Assembly (NCBI RefSeq): GCF_000719705.1
Contig: NZ_JOHO01000011.1
Coordinates: 254,698-318,697, forward strand
Direction of reading: 5' to 3'
Length of the DNA: 64,000 nucleotides
Origin: Streptomyces sp. NRRL S-350
GTDB taxonomy: Bacteria > Actinomycetota > Actinomycetes > Streptomycetales > Streptomycetaceae
Both the position numbers and the translations under genes were made by a program. Of this stretch, positions 36,999-46,328 are shown in pieces. Each line of letters begins with the position of its first letter. The stretch's first letter is position 1. The notes under the pieces are model-generated. The model saw only the letters and a program-made list of their open reading frames with translations. It ran no database searches and was not told where the DNA came from.

Positions 36999-38942
36999 TC
37001 ACACCTCCGCGCTGGCCGCCGCCGGATTGCTCCCACACTTCTCCAGCGCCTCGACCCGGGCCCGCCCGTACGCTTCCAGCACCGCGTCCCGGTCCGTTCC
37101 CCACGCCTCGGCGGTCGTCGCGCCGGTCGGCCGCCACTCCGCCTGGGGAATGCCGAGTTCGTCGGTGAAGCCGTCCTCCCAGTCCCAGAAGAAGCGCCCC
37201 ACCGGCTCGCTCACGGCGGAGGGCAGCACGTACTCCGAGCCGTCACGGCGGTACATCGCCGGTCCGACGTACCAGACCTGCTCCCGCTCCGGCATCTCGG
37301 AGCGCACCGCGTTCAGCCCGCCCGGCACCTGGCGCGTCCACCAGGCCGCCGACCACACCTCGACCCGGGCCGGCTTGCCCCGGTCCACCTCCCACTGCGC
37401 CGCGACGGCCTGGGCGTGGCCCAGGTCCCAGAACCCGAGCGGGCGCCCGTCCACGTGCACCGCGTACACCCGCCGCCCGTCGCCCTGCTCCGGCGGGACC
37501 GGCGCGACGTCCGCCACCACCTGGCTCCCGGCGGGGCGGTGCCCGGGGCCGCGGCCGCCGGACAGCGCCCACTCGACCGTCTCCATGGCGTCGTCGTCCG
37601 CCTGCGGCAGCAGATGCCCGTACGTGTCCGACGTCGTCTGGATGGACTCGTGGCCCAGGCGCCGCTGCACGTAGGTCAGGCTCCGGCCCGCGGTGATCAG
37701 CGCCGCCGCGTGGCCGTGCCGCAGGTCGTGGATCCCCGGGTCCTTGTCCGGGTCCAGGCCGACGGACTCCACCAGCGCCGCCGCGGTCAAGAACTCCTCG
37801 AACTTCGCGAACATCTCGGCGCTGTCCTCGTCGGCGCCCATCCCCACCGGCGAGTCGTAGCCGAGCAGCGCCAGCTCGTGGAACTCCACCGTGCTGGCGT
37901 CCCACTTCCTCTTCGCCTTGTCGACCGCCGCGATCCACCGGTCGTAGAACGTCGAGTACGGCAGGCGGTCGCCCTCGCCGTTGTGGAACAGCAGAGCGCC
38001 CGGGGACAGCTTGAGGAAGCCCGACTCGACTAGCTCGCGCCAGATCGTCTCGGGCAGCCTGATGACGCGCCTCGACGCCTTGCTCTTGGGCGTGCCGAGG
38101 TAGTAGCCCTTCTCCGGCGCCCACTTCCACGCACGGGCCACCCGCACCTTGACCTTGCCGTCCCGCGGGTCGCGGAAGATGTGCCGGCGCGTCAGCGCGG
38201 ACAGCTCTCCCCAGCGCAGGCCGGTCGCGTACCCCAGCCGCACGAGCAGCTTGTCCTCCGGCCGCTGGAGCTCGCCGACGATCGCCTCGACCTCGCGCGG
38301 CGTCAGGTAGCACCGGTCCTCGTCGTCGGAATCCTCGTCCGCGTCCACACCGGAGTCGTCCGTGCGCGGCAACGACACCAACTTGAACGGGTTCCTCGAC
38401 CGGAGCGGCGGCTCCTCGTTGGTGGCCTCCTCCAGGATCGACGACACCAGCCCGTGGATGTTCCGCAGCGTCTTCGGCGACATCGGCTTCTGCGTCGCGC
38501 CCCGCCACACCATCGTCTTCGACAGCACGAGGTCCCAGGCCGCCACCGTCGACTTGGAGAAGTCGGCGGCGGAGCGGATGTCGCAGTTCCCGAACGTGGG
38601 GAAGGCGTAGGTGCGCAACTCCCTGATGCACTGCTGCTTGTACTTCCCGCCGACCCCGCCCCGGCGCTCGATCGACGCCAGCGCGTACGTCTCGAAGCGG
38701 TACTGCTCGGCGTCCTCCTCGGGCTCCGCCGCCGACTCGACCGGGTCGACGTACCCGACGCCCTTCACCCAGTTCTTGGGCCACTGCCAGCCGGCCGCCT
38801 CGACCTCGTCCCGGAACACGCCGGCACCGGGCTCGTCGGTGAACGACTCGGACTGCCAGGGCCCGGTGCCGCCCAGGCGCCACTTCACCTGGTACGAGAT
38901 GACCTCGCCGGCCCTGTTCTTGCGGGGGTAGACGCCTTTCAT
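36999..38942 (-). CDS. int: Tyrosine integrase with C-terminal extension
   Basis: The protein is 647 aa, about 200 longer than typical. Residues 1-60 form the arm-binding domain (YPRKNRAGEVISYQVKWRLG) and ~95-200 the core-binding domain. The catalytic domain has Arg243 (GLRWGEL), His405 and Arg408 (HDLRHG), His431 (LGHESIQ) and nucleophile Tyr441 (TYGHL). The set is complete, so it should be active in site-specific recombination. Residues ~455-647 form an extra Trp-rich domain (YAVHVDGRPLGFWDLGHAQA; GRFFWDWEDGF) unlike other integrases I know. It sits 90 bp from the tRNA-like att sequence at the element's right end. Confidence 0.92.
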   Translation of the reverse strand: MKGVYPRKNRAGEVISYQVKWRLGGTGPWQSESFTDEPGAGVFRDEVEAAGWQWPKNWVKGVGYVDPVESAAEPEEDAEQYRFETYALASIERRGGVGGKYKQQCIRELRTYAFPTFGNCDIRSAADFSKSTVAAWDLVLSKTMVWRGATQKPMSPKTLRNIHGLVSSILEEATNEEPPLRSRNPFKLVSLPRTDDSGVDADEDSDDEDRCYLTPREVEAIVGELQRPEDKLLVRLGYATGLRWGELSALTRRHIFRDPRDGKVKVRVARAWKWAPEKGYYLGTPKSKASRRVIRLPETIWRELVESGFLKLSPGALLFHNGEGDRLPYSTFYDRWIAAVDKAKRKWDASTVEFHELALLGYDSPVGMGADEDSAEMFAKFEEFLTAAALVESVGLDPDKDPGIHDLRHGHAAALITAGRSLTYVQRRLGHESIQTTSDTYGHLLPQADDDAMETVEWALSGGRGPGHRPAGSQVVADVAPVPPEQGDGRRVYAVHVDGRPLGFWDLGHAQAVAAQWEVDRGKPARVEVWSAAWWTRQVPGGLNAVRSEMPEREQVWYVGPAMYRRDGSEYVLPSAVSEPVGRFFWDWEDGFTDELGIPQAEWRPTGATTAEAWGTDRDAVLEAYGRARVEALEKCGSNPAAASAEV

Positions 38943-38949
38943 GGCGCCT

Positions 38950-38970
38950 ATGTTCCCGCAATGTTCCCGC
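38950..38970. repeat. Direct repeat ATGTTCCCGC x2
   Basis: Two adjacent perfect 10-bp copies (38950-38959, 38961-38970) lie between the integrase start and the att sequence, where arm-type integrase or excisionase sites are expected. Confidence 0.6.
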
Positions 38971-39032
38971 GCGCAAAGGCAGGATCGCCACTTTCAGGCC
39001 GTTCTGCCTGATCAGGGGCGGTGTGGAGCTAA

Positions 39033-39058
39033 GTGCCCGGAGCCGGACTCGAACCGCC
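39033..39058 (-). other. tRNA 3'-end-like att sequence (element boundary)
   Basis: On the minus strand this reads as the T arm and acceptor end of a tRNA: GGTTCGAGTCC, then GGCTCCGGGCAC, needing a GCCCGGA 5' arm. No such 5' half occurs to the right, and the T stem has one mismatch, so it is a 3' fragment and not a gene. tRNA 3' ends are the usual integration sites of actinomycete elements. Element genes end here and core genes begin at 39.35 kb; 39059-39348 contains no gene. Confidence 0.6.
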
Positions 39059-39348
39059 ACCCTGAGCCTAGTCTCCCGACTCACCCTTTCGCATGTCTCC
39101 ATCCACGGAAGTTGTCATGTTTCCATGCTATCTGACGAATAGTTCGGGATTTGGTCACGAAGGATAGTGGTTCCGGCCACCGCCGTGCCACCGGCCCCAC
39201 CTCAGGGTTCCCGTCATACCGCAGGAGGAGGGGGCTGCCGCCGAGTACGCCCAACGGTGGTCGGACCAACCGTCCGGCGGAGCGACGTCAAACCATGATC
39301 ACGTCACGGAGCATGGAGGTACAAGTCCACGAGCCTGAGGAGTTCCCC

Positions 39349-40122
39349 GTGACCACGTCGACCGCAACCGCCGTCCGAACCGGCCGGGCGGCCGCCCGCG
39401 CCACCGGCCTGAACAAGGTCTACGGGGAGGGGGAGACCCGCGTCGTCGCCCTCGACGACGTCACGGTGACCTTCCCCCAGGGCGAGTTCACCGCCATCAT
39501 GGGCCCCTCCGGCTCCGGCAAGTCCACCCTCATGCACTGCATGGCCGGCCTCGACACCGTCAGCTCCGGCTCCTCCACCATCGGCGACACCGAACTCGTC
39601 GGCCTCAAGGACAAGCAGCTCACCCAACTGCGCCGCGACCACATCGGCTTCGTCTTCCAGGCGTTCAACCTCCTCCCCACCCTCACCGCCCTGGAGAACA
39701 TCACCCTCCCGATGGACATCGCCGGCCGCAAGGTCGACCAGTCCTGGCTCGACCGCGTCGTCGACACCGTCGGCCTCTCCGGCCGCCTCAGCCACCGCCC
39801 CTCCCAGCTCTCCGGCGGCCAGCAGCAGCGCGTCGCCTGCGCCCGCGCCCTCGCCGGCAAGCCCGACATCATCTTCGCCGACGAACCCACCGGCAATCTC
39901 GACTCCCGCTCCGGCGCCGAGATCCTCTCCTTCCTGCGCAACTCCGTGCGCGAACTCGGCCAGACCGTCGTCATGGTCACCCACGACCCCGTCGCCGCCT
40001 CCTACGCCGACCGCGTCGTCTTCCTCGCCGACGGCCGCATCGTCGACGAACTCCACGCGCCCACCGCCGACACCGTCCTGGACCGCATGCGCCGCTTCGA
40101 CGCCAAGGGCCGCACCAGCTGA
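39349..40122 (+). CDS. ABC transporter ATPase (MacB/LolD type)
   Basis: The protein is 257 aa. Walker A GPSGSGKSTLMH, signature LSGGQQQRVACARAL, Walker B IIFADEPTGNLD and the switch His in MVTHDP are all intact. The close match to LolD/MacB-type ATPases and the FtsX-type permease 50 bp downstream make this a two-gene exporter or mechanotransmission complex. The GTG at 39349 is set by GAGGAG at 7 nt; longer frames upstream are not protein-like. It is the first chromosomal gene right of the element, and its promoter region abuts the att sequence. Confidence 0.92.
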   Translation: MTTSTATAVRTGRAAARATGLNKVYGEGETRVVALDDVTVTFPQGEFTAIMGPSGSGKSTLMHCMAGLDTVSSGSSTIGDTELVGLKDKQLTQLRRDHIGFVFQAFNLLPTLTALENITLPMDIAGRKVDQSWLDRVVDTVGLSGRLSHRPSQLSGGQQQRVACARALAGKPDIIFADEPTGNLDSRSGAEILSFLRNSVRELGQTVVMVTHDPVAASYADRVVFLADGRIVDELHAPTADTVLDRMRRFDAKGRTS

Positions 40123-40172
40123 CACGGCGACAGCCCGCAGCCCGCCACCACTGACGCATCCCAGGACACCCC

Positions 40173-42731
40173 ATGTATCGCACCGCACTGCGCAACGTGC
40201 TGGCCCACAAGGGCCGACTGCTGATGACGGCGCTCGCCGTCATGCTCGGCACCGCCTTCGTGGCGGGCACCATGGTCTTCTCCGACACCTTCGGCAAGGC
40301 CATGCGGGACAGCAACTCCAAGAGCTACTCGGACGTCTCCGTCCAGCTGGTGGACCGCGCCGCCGGTTCCGGCGCCAGCGCCAAGCAGAAGAGCGAGAGC
40401 GGCTCGGCCGCGCTCACCGACGCCACCCTCCAGCAGCTGACCGACCTCCCGGGCACCGGCGTCGCCCGCGGCGTGGTGAGCGGCTTCACCGGCGTCGCCG
40501 ACCACAAGGGCAACCTGATCGGCCAGTTCTGGGCCGCCCGCGGCGCCAACTTCGCCCCGGGCCAGGACGGCAAGGACCAGCGCTACCCGATGGCCGAGGG
40601 CCAGGGCCCGAAGAACGGCAAGGAGGTCGCGCTCGACCGAAGGACCGCCGACAAGGCGGGCTACAAGGTCGGCGACACAGTGCGGGTCGCCGCCAACGGC
40701 CCGGTGGTCGAGGCGAAGCTCACCGGGGTCTTCACCACCGACGACCCGGTGGTGAGCACCGGCGGGACGCTCACCCTGTTCGACAAGGCCACCGCCCAGC
40801 AGCTGCTGCTGGAGCCCGGCCGCTACAGCAGCATCGTGCTCACCGCCAAGCCCGGCACCTCCGAGGACGCGCTGCTCGCCCAGGTCCAGGCCAAGGTGCC
40901 GGCGGGCCACCAGTTCGACGTCGAGACCGGCGCCAAGCTCAAGGCGGACGAGCAGGAGATGATCGCCAAGGGCACCGACAGCATGCGCACCATGCTGCTG
41001 GTCTTCGCCTTCATCGCGCTCTTCGTCGGCATCTTCATCATCGCCAACACCTTCACCATGCTGGTCGCCCAGCGCACCAAGGAGCTGGCCCTGCTGCGCG
41101 CCATCGGCGCCAGCCGCAAGCAGGTCACCCGCTCGGTGCTGGTCGAGGCCCTGCTGATCGGCACCGTCTCGGCGGTGGCCGGTCTGGCCGCGGGAGTCGG
41201 GATCGGCGCCGGGATGCAGTCGCTGATCGGCAACCTGAACGAGAACATGCCGAGCGGTTCGCTGGTGGTCAAGCCGCTGACCGTCGTGGTGACGGTCGTG
41301 GTCGGCGTCGTGGTGACGGTGCTGTCCGCCCTCCTGCCGGCCCTGCGCGCGGCTCGGATCGCGCCGGTGGCCGCAATGAGCAGCGGCGACCAGCCCGCCT
41401 CCCAGAAGAGCCTGGTGGTCCGCAACACGATCGGTTCGCTGCTCGCCGCCGGCGGTCTGGCCCTGATCGGCTACGGCGCCTCCACCGGCGACACCAGCGG
41501 CCGGCTGCCGGTCGGCCTGGGCGCCTTCCTGGCCCTGATCGGCGTGTTCGTCCTGCTGCCGCTGCTCTCCCGCCCGGTGGTCGCGCTGATCGGCCCGCTG
41601 CTGCGCGGGCTCGGCGGCACCCCGGGCAAGCTCGCCCAGCAGAACGCGGTGCGCAACCCGCGCCGCACGGCGGCCACCGCCGCTGCGCTCACCATCGGCC
41701 TGACCCTGGTCACCGGTCTGACCGTGATCGGCGCCTCGGTGTCCGACGTGGTCGACCGGGCCGTCACCAGCTCGATGAAGGCCGACTACATCGTCTCGGC
41801 CGCCAACGGCATGAACCTCTCCGACCAGGTGCCCGCGCAGGTCGCCAAGGCGCCCGGGGTCGCGGCCTCCTCGCCGATGACCGCCGCCTACTGGGAGCTC
41901 GACGGCACCACCAAGTCGATCACCGGCCTGGACGCAGCGAGCTTCGACCAGCTGGTCGAGGTCAAGCTGACCAGCGGCTCCGCCGCCGCGCTCGGCAAGG
42001 GCCAACTACTGGTGGACGAGGACGTCGCCAAGAAGTTCAACGTCACCGCCGGCTCCACGATGAAGGTCTCCTACCCGGACGACTCCACCGGTCAGCTGAC
42101 CGTCGGCGGCGTCTACCGGACGGGCGGCATGCTCGGCCCGGTCCTCATCGACAACAGCGAGGTCGCCAAGCACGAGCCGAAGCCGTACATCTCCGACGTC
42201 CTGGTCAAGGGCAAGGACGGCGCCACCGACACGCTCAAGCAGTCGCTCAAGGACGCCACCGGCGCCAACCCGGTGATCGGGGTCAAGTCCAGGCAGGACG
42301 TCCGCGACGACTTCAGCCAGACCATCACGTTCGCGTTGAACCTGATGTACGGGCTGCTGGGGATGGCCGTCCTGATCGCGATCCTCGGTGTGATCAACAC
42401 GCTGGCGATGTCGGTCTTCGAGCGCAAGCGCGAGATCGGGATGCTGCGGGCGATCGGCCTGGACCGCAGGGGCATCAAGCGGATGGTCCGGCTGGAGTCC
42501 GTGGTGATCTCGCTGTTCGGCGCCGGCGTCGGCCTGCTGCTCGGCTGCTTCATCGCCTGGGCGATCAACGGCACCCTGAAGTCGAGCCTGTCCGGCCTGA
42601 CGACCGTCCTGCCGTACGGCCAGCTGGCGCTGTTCCTGGCGCTGGCCGGGGTGGTCGGCCTGGTCGCCGCGATCTGGCCGGCCCGCCGGGCGTCCAGGCT
42701 GGACATCCTGTCGAGCATCAAGACCGACTGA
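40173..42731 (+). CDS. FtsX/MacB-type ABC permease
   Basis: The protein is 852 aa. An N-terminal TM (LLMTALAVMLGTAFVAGTMV) is followed by a ~220-residue extracytoplasmic domain. A first FtsX unit of three TMs follows (~265-385; ELALLRAIGASRKQV motif), then a central TM pair, a second external domain, and a second FtsX unit (~730-845) with EIGMLRAIGLDRRGI. The duplicated layout is typical of actinobacterial MacB-like permeases. Substrate unknown. Operon with the ATPase; ends at a terminator. Confidence 0.92.
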   Translation: MYRTALRNVLAHKGRLLMTALAVMLGTAFVAGTMVFSDTFGKAMRDSNSKSYSDVSVQLVDRAAGSGASAKQKSESGSAALTDATLQQLTDLPGTGVARGVVSGFTGVADHKGNLIGQFWAARGANFAPGQDGKDQRYPMAEGQGPKNGKEVALDRRTADKAGYKVGDTVRVAANGPVVEAKLTGVFTTDDPVVSTGGTLTLFDKATAQQLLLEPGRYSSIVLTAKPGTSEDALLAQVQAKVPAGHQFDVETGAKLKADEQEMIAKGTDSMRTMLLVFAFIALFVGIFIIANTFTMLVAQRTKELALLRAIGASRKQVTRSVLVEALLIGTVSAVAGLAAGVGIGAGMQSLIGNLNENMPSGSLVVKPLTVVVTVVVGVVVTVLSALLPALRAARIAPVAAMSSGDQPASQKSLVVRNTIGSLLAAGGLALIGYGASTGDTSGRLPVGLGAFLALIGVFVLLPLLSRPVVALIGPLLRGLGGTPGKLAQQNAVRNPRRTAATAAALTIGLTLVTGLTVIGASVSDVVDRAVTSSMKADYIVSAANGMNLSDQVPAQVAKAPGVAASSPMTAAYWELDGTTKSITGLDAASFDQLVEVKLTSGSAAALGKGQLLVDEDVAKKFNVTAGSTMKVSYPDDSTGQLTVGGVYRTGGMLGPVLIDNSEVAKHEPKPYISDVLVKGKDGATDTLKQSLKDATGANPVIGVKSRQDVRDDFSQTITFALNLMYGLLGMAVLIAILGVINTLAMSVFERKREIGMLRAIGLDRRGIKRMVRLESVVISLFGAGVGLLLGCFIAWAINGTLKSSLSGLTTVLPYGQLALFLALAGVVGLVAAIWPARRASRLDILSSIKTD

Positions 42732-42772
42732 CCCCGGCCGCAGACGCCGGACAGGCCCCAGCGGTCACAGAG

Positions 42773-42802
42773 AGAGCCCCTGCCGGACCCGGCAGGGGCT
42801 CT
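42773..42802 (+). terminator. Terminator of the ABC operon
   Basis: A 14-bp perfect stem (42773-42786 with 42789-42802) is followed by TCTACT. It lies between convergent transcripts and may serve both. Confidence 0.85.
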
Positions 42803-42928
42803 TCTACTGCTGTACTCCGCCCGGTCGCACGGCCGGCTGAGCACCACGGAGGTCGTGGTCCGGCGACACTGCCGGGCGGAGGGCCTCCGACTCATACCCC
42901 GGTGCTCCCACACCGGGGTCTCAGTCGC

Positions 42929-44296
42929 CTACTTGCTCGCGAGTTCCTTGTCGGCGGCCGGCTTGGCGGCCTCGACGGGCTTGGTGGGCGGGGTGACCTC
43001 CTGGATCGGAAGCTGCGGCTTCTCCATCTGGGAGAGGCCGACCATCTCGCGCTTCAGGAACATCGCGAGGGTCCAGTCGGTGAAGACGCGGACCTTGCGG
43101 TTGAAGGTCGGCACCATCGCACCGTGGTACAGGCGGTGGAACCACCAGGCCGGGCGGCCCTTCAGCTTGTACTTGCCGAAGAGGATCGCGACGCCCTTGT
43201 GCAGGCCCAGACCGGCGACCGCACCGAGGTTCTTGTGCTTGTACTCCTTCTGCGGGAAGCCGCGCATGCCGGAGATCACGTTGTCGCCGAGGACGACGGC
43301 CTGACGGCAGGCGTGCTGCGCGTTCGGCGGGCACCAGGCGCCCTCGCCGGCGGCGAGGTCCGGGACCTGGGCGTTGTCGCCGGCGGACCACACGTAGTCG
43401 AAGCCCTGGACCTGGAGGGTCGGCGCGGTGTCGACGTGGCCGCGCGGGCCCAGCGGCAGGCCGAACTCGGCCAGCACCGGGTTCGGCTTCACGCCGGCCG
43501 TCCACACGATGGTGGAGGCGTCCATCTCCAGGCCGTTCTTCAGCACGACGTGGCCGTCCACGCAGGAGTCCATCGAGGTCTCGATGTAGACCTCGATGTT
43601 GCGCTCCTCGAGCTTCTCCTTGGTCCACAGACCGAGGTCCGGGCCCATCTCGGGGAGGATGCGGTTGGCGGCCTCGACGACGACGAAGCGCATGTCGTCG
43701 CGGCTGACGGTCCGGTACAGCTTGGACGCGTCGCGCGCCATGTCCTCGATCTCGGCGATCGTCTCGATGCCGGCGAAGCCACCGCCGATGACGACGAAGG
43801 TCAGGGCCTTGCGGCGGACCTCCTCGTCCGTGGTGGACTCGGCCTTGTCGAGCTGGGCCATGACGTGGTTGCGGAGGCCGATGGCCTCCTCGACCGTCTT
43901 CATGCCGATGCCGTTCTCCGCCAGACCCGGGATCGGGAAGGTGCGGGAGACCGAGCCGGTCGCGACGACCAGGTACTCGAAGGGCAGCTCGTAGCTGTCG
44001 CCGGCCGCCGGCTGGACGGTGGCGACCTTGCGGGCGTGGTCGATGCCGGTGACGGACCCGGTCAGCACCTCCGCCTGCTTGAGGGCGCTGCGCAGCGGCG
44101 CGACGAGGTTGCGGGGCGCGACGTTGCCGCCGGCCGCCTCGGGGAGGAAGGGCAGGTACGTCATGTACGACCGCGGGTCCACGACCGTGACGGTCGCTTC
44201 GCCGTAACGCATCTTCTTGAGGATGCGCATCGCGGCATACAGGCCGACGTAACCACCGCCGACAATGAGGATGCGAGGACGCTCCGTGGTGCTCAT
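42929..44296 (-). CDS. ndh: Type II NADH dehydrogenase
   Basis: The protein is 455 aa. FAD site ILIVGGGYVGLYAAM is at the N-terminus. A second Rossmann motif in TFVVIGGGFAGIETI binds NADH, and the YVWSAGDNAQVPD segment is the C-terminal FAD contact. The enzyme is peripheral on the inner membrane and passes electrons from NADH to menaquinone without proton pumping. A Rex-type operator lies just upstream, agreeing with NADH/NAD+ control known in Streptomyces. Confidence 0.93.
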   Translation of the reverse strand: MSTTERPRILIVGGGYVGLYAAMRILKKMRYGEATVTVVDPRSYMTYLPFLPEAAGGNVAPRNLVAPLRSALKQAEVLTGSVTGIDHARKVATVQPAAGDSYELPFEYLVVATGSVSRTFPIPGLAENGIGMKTVEEAIGLRNHVMAQLDKAESTTDEEVRRKALTFVVIGGGFAGIETIAEIEDMARDASKLYRTVSRDDMRFVVVEAANRILPEMGPDLGLWTKEKLEERNIEVYIETSMDSCVDGHVVLKNGLEMDASTIVWTAGVKPNPVLAEFGLPLGPRGHVDTAPTLQVQGFDYVWSAGDNAQVPDLAAGEGAWCPPNAQHACRQAVVLGDNVISGMRGFPQKEYKHKNLGAVAGLGLHKGVAILFGKYKLKGRPAWWFHRLYHGAMVPTFNRKVRVFTDWTLAMFLKREMVGLSQMEKPQLPIQEVTPPTKPVEAAKPAADKELASK

Positions 44297-44330
44297 ATCC
44301 GAAAGTATCCAGCACCGTTCGGAGCAGCCT

Positions 44331-44348
44331 TCGTGAGCCCGGTCACAA
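44331..44348. promoter_or_regulatory. Putative Rex operator (ROP) of ndh
   Basis: GTGAGCCCGGTCAC (44333-44346) is flanked by C/T and AA. It has the GTGA-N6-TCAC symmetry of the Streptomyces Rex site and lies 35-52 bp before the ndh start. Rex control of ndh is established in S. coelicolor; here it is by similarity. The rest of 44349-44667 has no gene. Confidence 0.6.
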
Positions 44349-44667
44349 GCTCATGGACCCCCCGTGCTACACTGCGCGGCCGCATTTTCGGCTCCTGAGC
44401 GAGCGCTCACCCGCCCGCGCGCGGCCTCGTGGACGTGCGCCGGAGCACCACCCTGCTGAGCAGCAACGATCCGTACAGGGCCCGGGTTCCCGCGCGTGAA
44501 TTCGATTCTCAAACCCCGATCGACCCCTGGCCTGCGATCCAAGGGGCCCCATGGGCGGGGGGCCTTCGGTCCCACAATTCGGACGTAGCGGGCGAGCCGG
44601 TGGGGCGAATGAGCGGATCGCCATGTGAAGAAATTCACGAACTTTTCCGCACGGGCCCGGGCGCGCC

Positions 44668-44703
44668 CCGGCCCCGGCTCCCCCGAAGGGGCGCCGGGGC
44701 CGG
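44668..44703 (-). terminator. Terminator after the Ppx/GppA gene
   Basis: An 11-bp perfect stem (44668-44678 with 44693-44703) with a CCCC/GGGG inner pair, just beyond the stop at 44725. Confidence 0.75.
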
Positions 44704-44724
44704 AACGGTAAGGCCTGCGGAGCG

Positions 44725-45660
44725 TCAGGAGGCAATACCCCAGGCGACTCCGTCCAGGATGTCGTGCTCGCTCACGACCACCTCGGCGGCTCCGGTCCGC
44801 TCCATGATCTCCAGCAGCTCCAGCGCCCCGGCCGCGATCACGTCCACCCGGCCCGGGTGCATGGACGGGATGGCCGCCCGCTCGGCGTGGGTCGCGGCCA
44901 GCAGCTCCCGGGCGATCCCGGCGACCTGCTCCCGGCTGACCCGCGAGTGGTGGATCGCCGCCGAGTCGTACCCCGACAGGCCCAGGGCGATCGCGGACAC
45001 CGTGGTGACCGTCCCGGCCAGGCCCACCAGGGTGGCCGCGCCGGTCAGCGGAACGACCTCCTCGGCCTTGTCCAGCTCGGCCCGCACATGCGCCCGGGCC
45101 TGCGCGATCTGCTCCTCGGAGGGCAGCTCGGCACCGCCGAAGTGCCGCTCGGTGAGCCGCACGCAGCCGATGTCCACCGAGCGCGCCGCCTGCACGTCGT
45201 CCGTCCCGAGCACGAACTCGGTCGAGCCGCCGCCGAGGTCGAACACCAGGTACGGAGCCGGGAACAGCTCGCCGGTCAGCTCCTTGGTGGCGCCCAGGAA
45301 GGACAGCCGCGCCTCCTCCTCGCCGCTCACCACCTCGGGCTCGACGCCCAGGATGTCGCGCACGCCCTTGGCGTACTCGTCGCTGTTCTCGGCGTCCCGG
45401 GAGGCGCTGGTGGCGACGAAGCGGACCCGCTCCGGGCCGACGCCGAAGCCCGAGATGACCTCCTGGTACTCCCGGCAGGCCGCGAAGGTGCGGGCCAGCG
45501 CGTCCGGGTGCAGGCGGCCGGTCCGGTCCACGTCCTGGCCCAGGCGGTTGACGATCATCCGGCGGTCGAGGTCGGTGATCTCCCCGGTCTCCGGGTCCAG
45601 ATCGGCGACCAGCAGCCGGATGGAGTTGGTGCCGCAGTCGATCGCGGCCACGCGGGTCAT
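44725..45660 (-). CDS. Ppx/GppA phosphatase family protein
   Basis: The protein is 311 aa. The N-terminal ASKHA motif AAIDCGTNSIRLLVAD, the second phosphate loop FDLGGGSTEFVLG and GLAGTVTTVSAI identify the Ppx/GppA family, with Glu in SGEEEARLSF. These short actinobacterial forms degrade polyphosphate and/or (p)ppGpp; which one is not decided by sequence. ATG 45660 is used; a GTG at 45666 overlapping the DUF501 stop (GTGA) is equally possible. Last gene of the divIC-DUF501-ppx string. Confidence 0.9.
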   Translation of the reverse strand: MTRVAAIDCGTNSIRLLVADLDPETGEITDLDRRMIVNRLGQDVDRTGRLHPDALARTFAACREYQEVISGFGVGPERVRFVATSASRDAENSDEYAKGVRDILGVEPEVVSGEEEARLSFLGATKELTGELFPAPYLVFDLGGGSTEFVLGTDDVQAARSVDIGCVRLTERHFGGAELPSEEQIAQARAHVRAELDKAEEVVPLTGAATLVGLAGTVTTVSAIALGLSGYDSAAIHHSRVSREQVAGIARELLAATHAERAAIPSMHPGRVDVIAAGALELLEIMERTGAAEVVVSEHDILDGVAWGIAS

Positions 45661-45662
45661 GG

Positions 45663-46328
45663 TCACCGCGACTCCTGCGGCCCGTCGGCGCCCTGCTCCG
45701 CGTCCTCGGCGGCGCGCTTCCTGGCGGCGCGCTCGGCGGCCTTCTGCTGCTTGGCGGCGATCACCGCCTCGTGGTCCTGCTCCTTGGCGCGGTTGCGGGC
45801 GACCCGCTCACCGGCGGCCTCGACCTCGGCCGGGGAGACGCACGGGCCCTTGGCCCACCAGTCCTCCAGCATGCCGATCGCCTCGTCGCCGAGCGGGTTG
45901 ACGCCCTCGCCGGCCGCCAGCGAGTGGCCGACGAGCACGTGCAGGCACTTCACCCGGTCCGGCATGCCGCCGGCGCTCGGGAAGCCCTCCAGCACCTCGA
46001 TCGCGTCGCGCCGGGCGATGTAGTCCTCGTGCGCCTTCTGGTAGGCGGCGGCCAGCTCCGGGTCCTGGGCGAGCCGGGCGCTCTGCTCCTTCATCACGCC
46101 GTCCGCCTCGAGCGTGCCGATCAGCGACGCGGCCTTGGGGCAGGTCAGGTAGTACAGCGTCGGGAACGGCGTGCCGTCCGGCAGCCGGGGAGCCGTCTCC
46201 ACGACGTCCGGGTTGCCGCAGGGGCAGCGGTGCGCCACGCCGCGCAGGCCGCGCGGCACCCGGCCGAGCTGGGCGGCGATGGCCGCGACGTCGGCGTCGG
46301 AGACGGCGGGGTGGTTCTCAGTGGTCAT
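45663..46328 (-). CDS. DUF501 protein
   Basis: The protein is 221 aa. The conserved DUF501 pattern is LGRVPRGLRGVAHRCPCG, then TLYYLTCP, and GGMPDRVKCLHVLVGH, with a metal-type Cys/His set (CPCG, C, KCLH). The basic C-terminal tail (KQQKAAERAARKRAAED) is variable. The family is conserved between divIC and ppx in actinobacteria; its function is unknown. It overlaps the DivIC gene by 11 bp. Confidence 0.9.
   Translation of the reverse strand: MTTENHPAVSDADVAAIAAQLGRVPRGLRGVAHRCPCGNPDVVETAPRLPDGTPFPTLYYLTCPKAASLIGTLEADGVMKEQSARLAQDPELAAAYQKAHEDYIARRDAIEVLEGFPSAGGMPDRVKCLHVLVGHSLAAGEGVNPLGDEAIGMLEDWWAKGPCVSPAEVEAAGERVARNRAKEQDHEAVIAAKQQKAAERAARKRAAEDAEQGADGPQESR

Noticed and set aside
1..39030. 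Complete prophage
   Set aside because: No terminase, portal, capsid, tail, holin or lysin gene is in the window, so virion production cannot be claimed.
39033..39110. Possible complete tRNA gene
   Set aside because: Only the T arm and acceptor 3' strand fit; no GCCCGGA 5' arm, D arm or anticodon stem could be found, so it is listed only as an att-like fragment.
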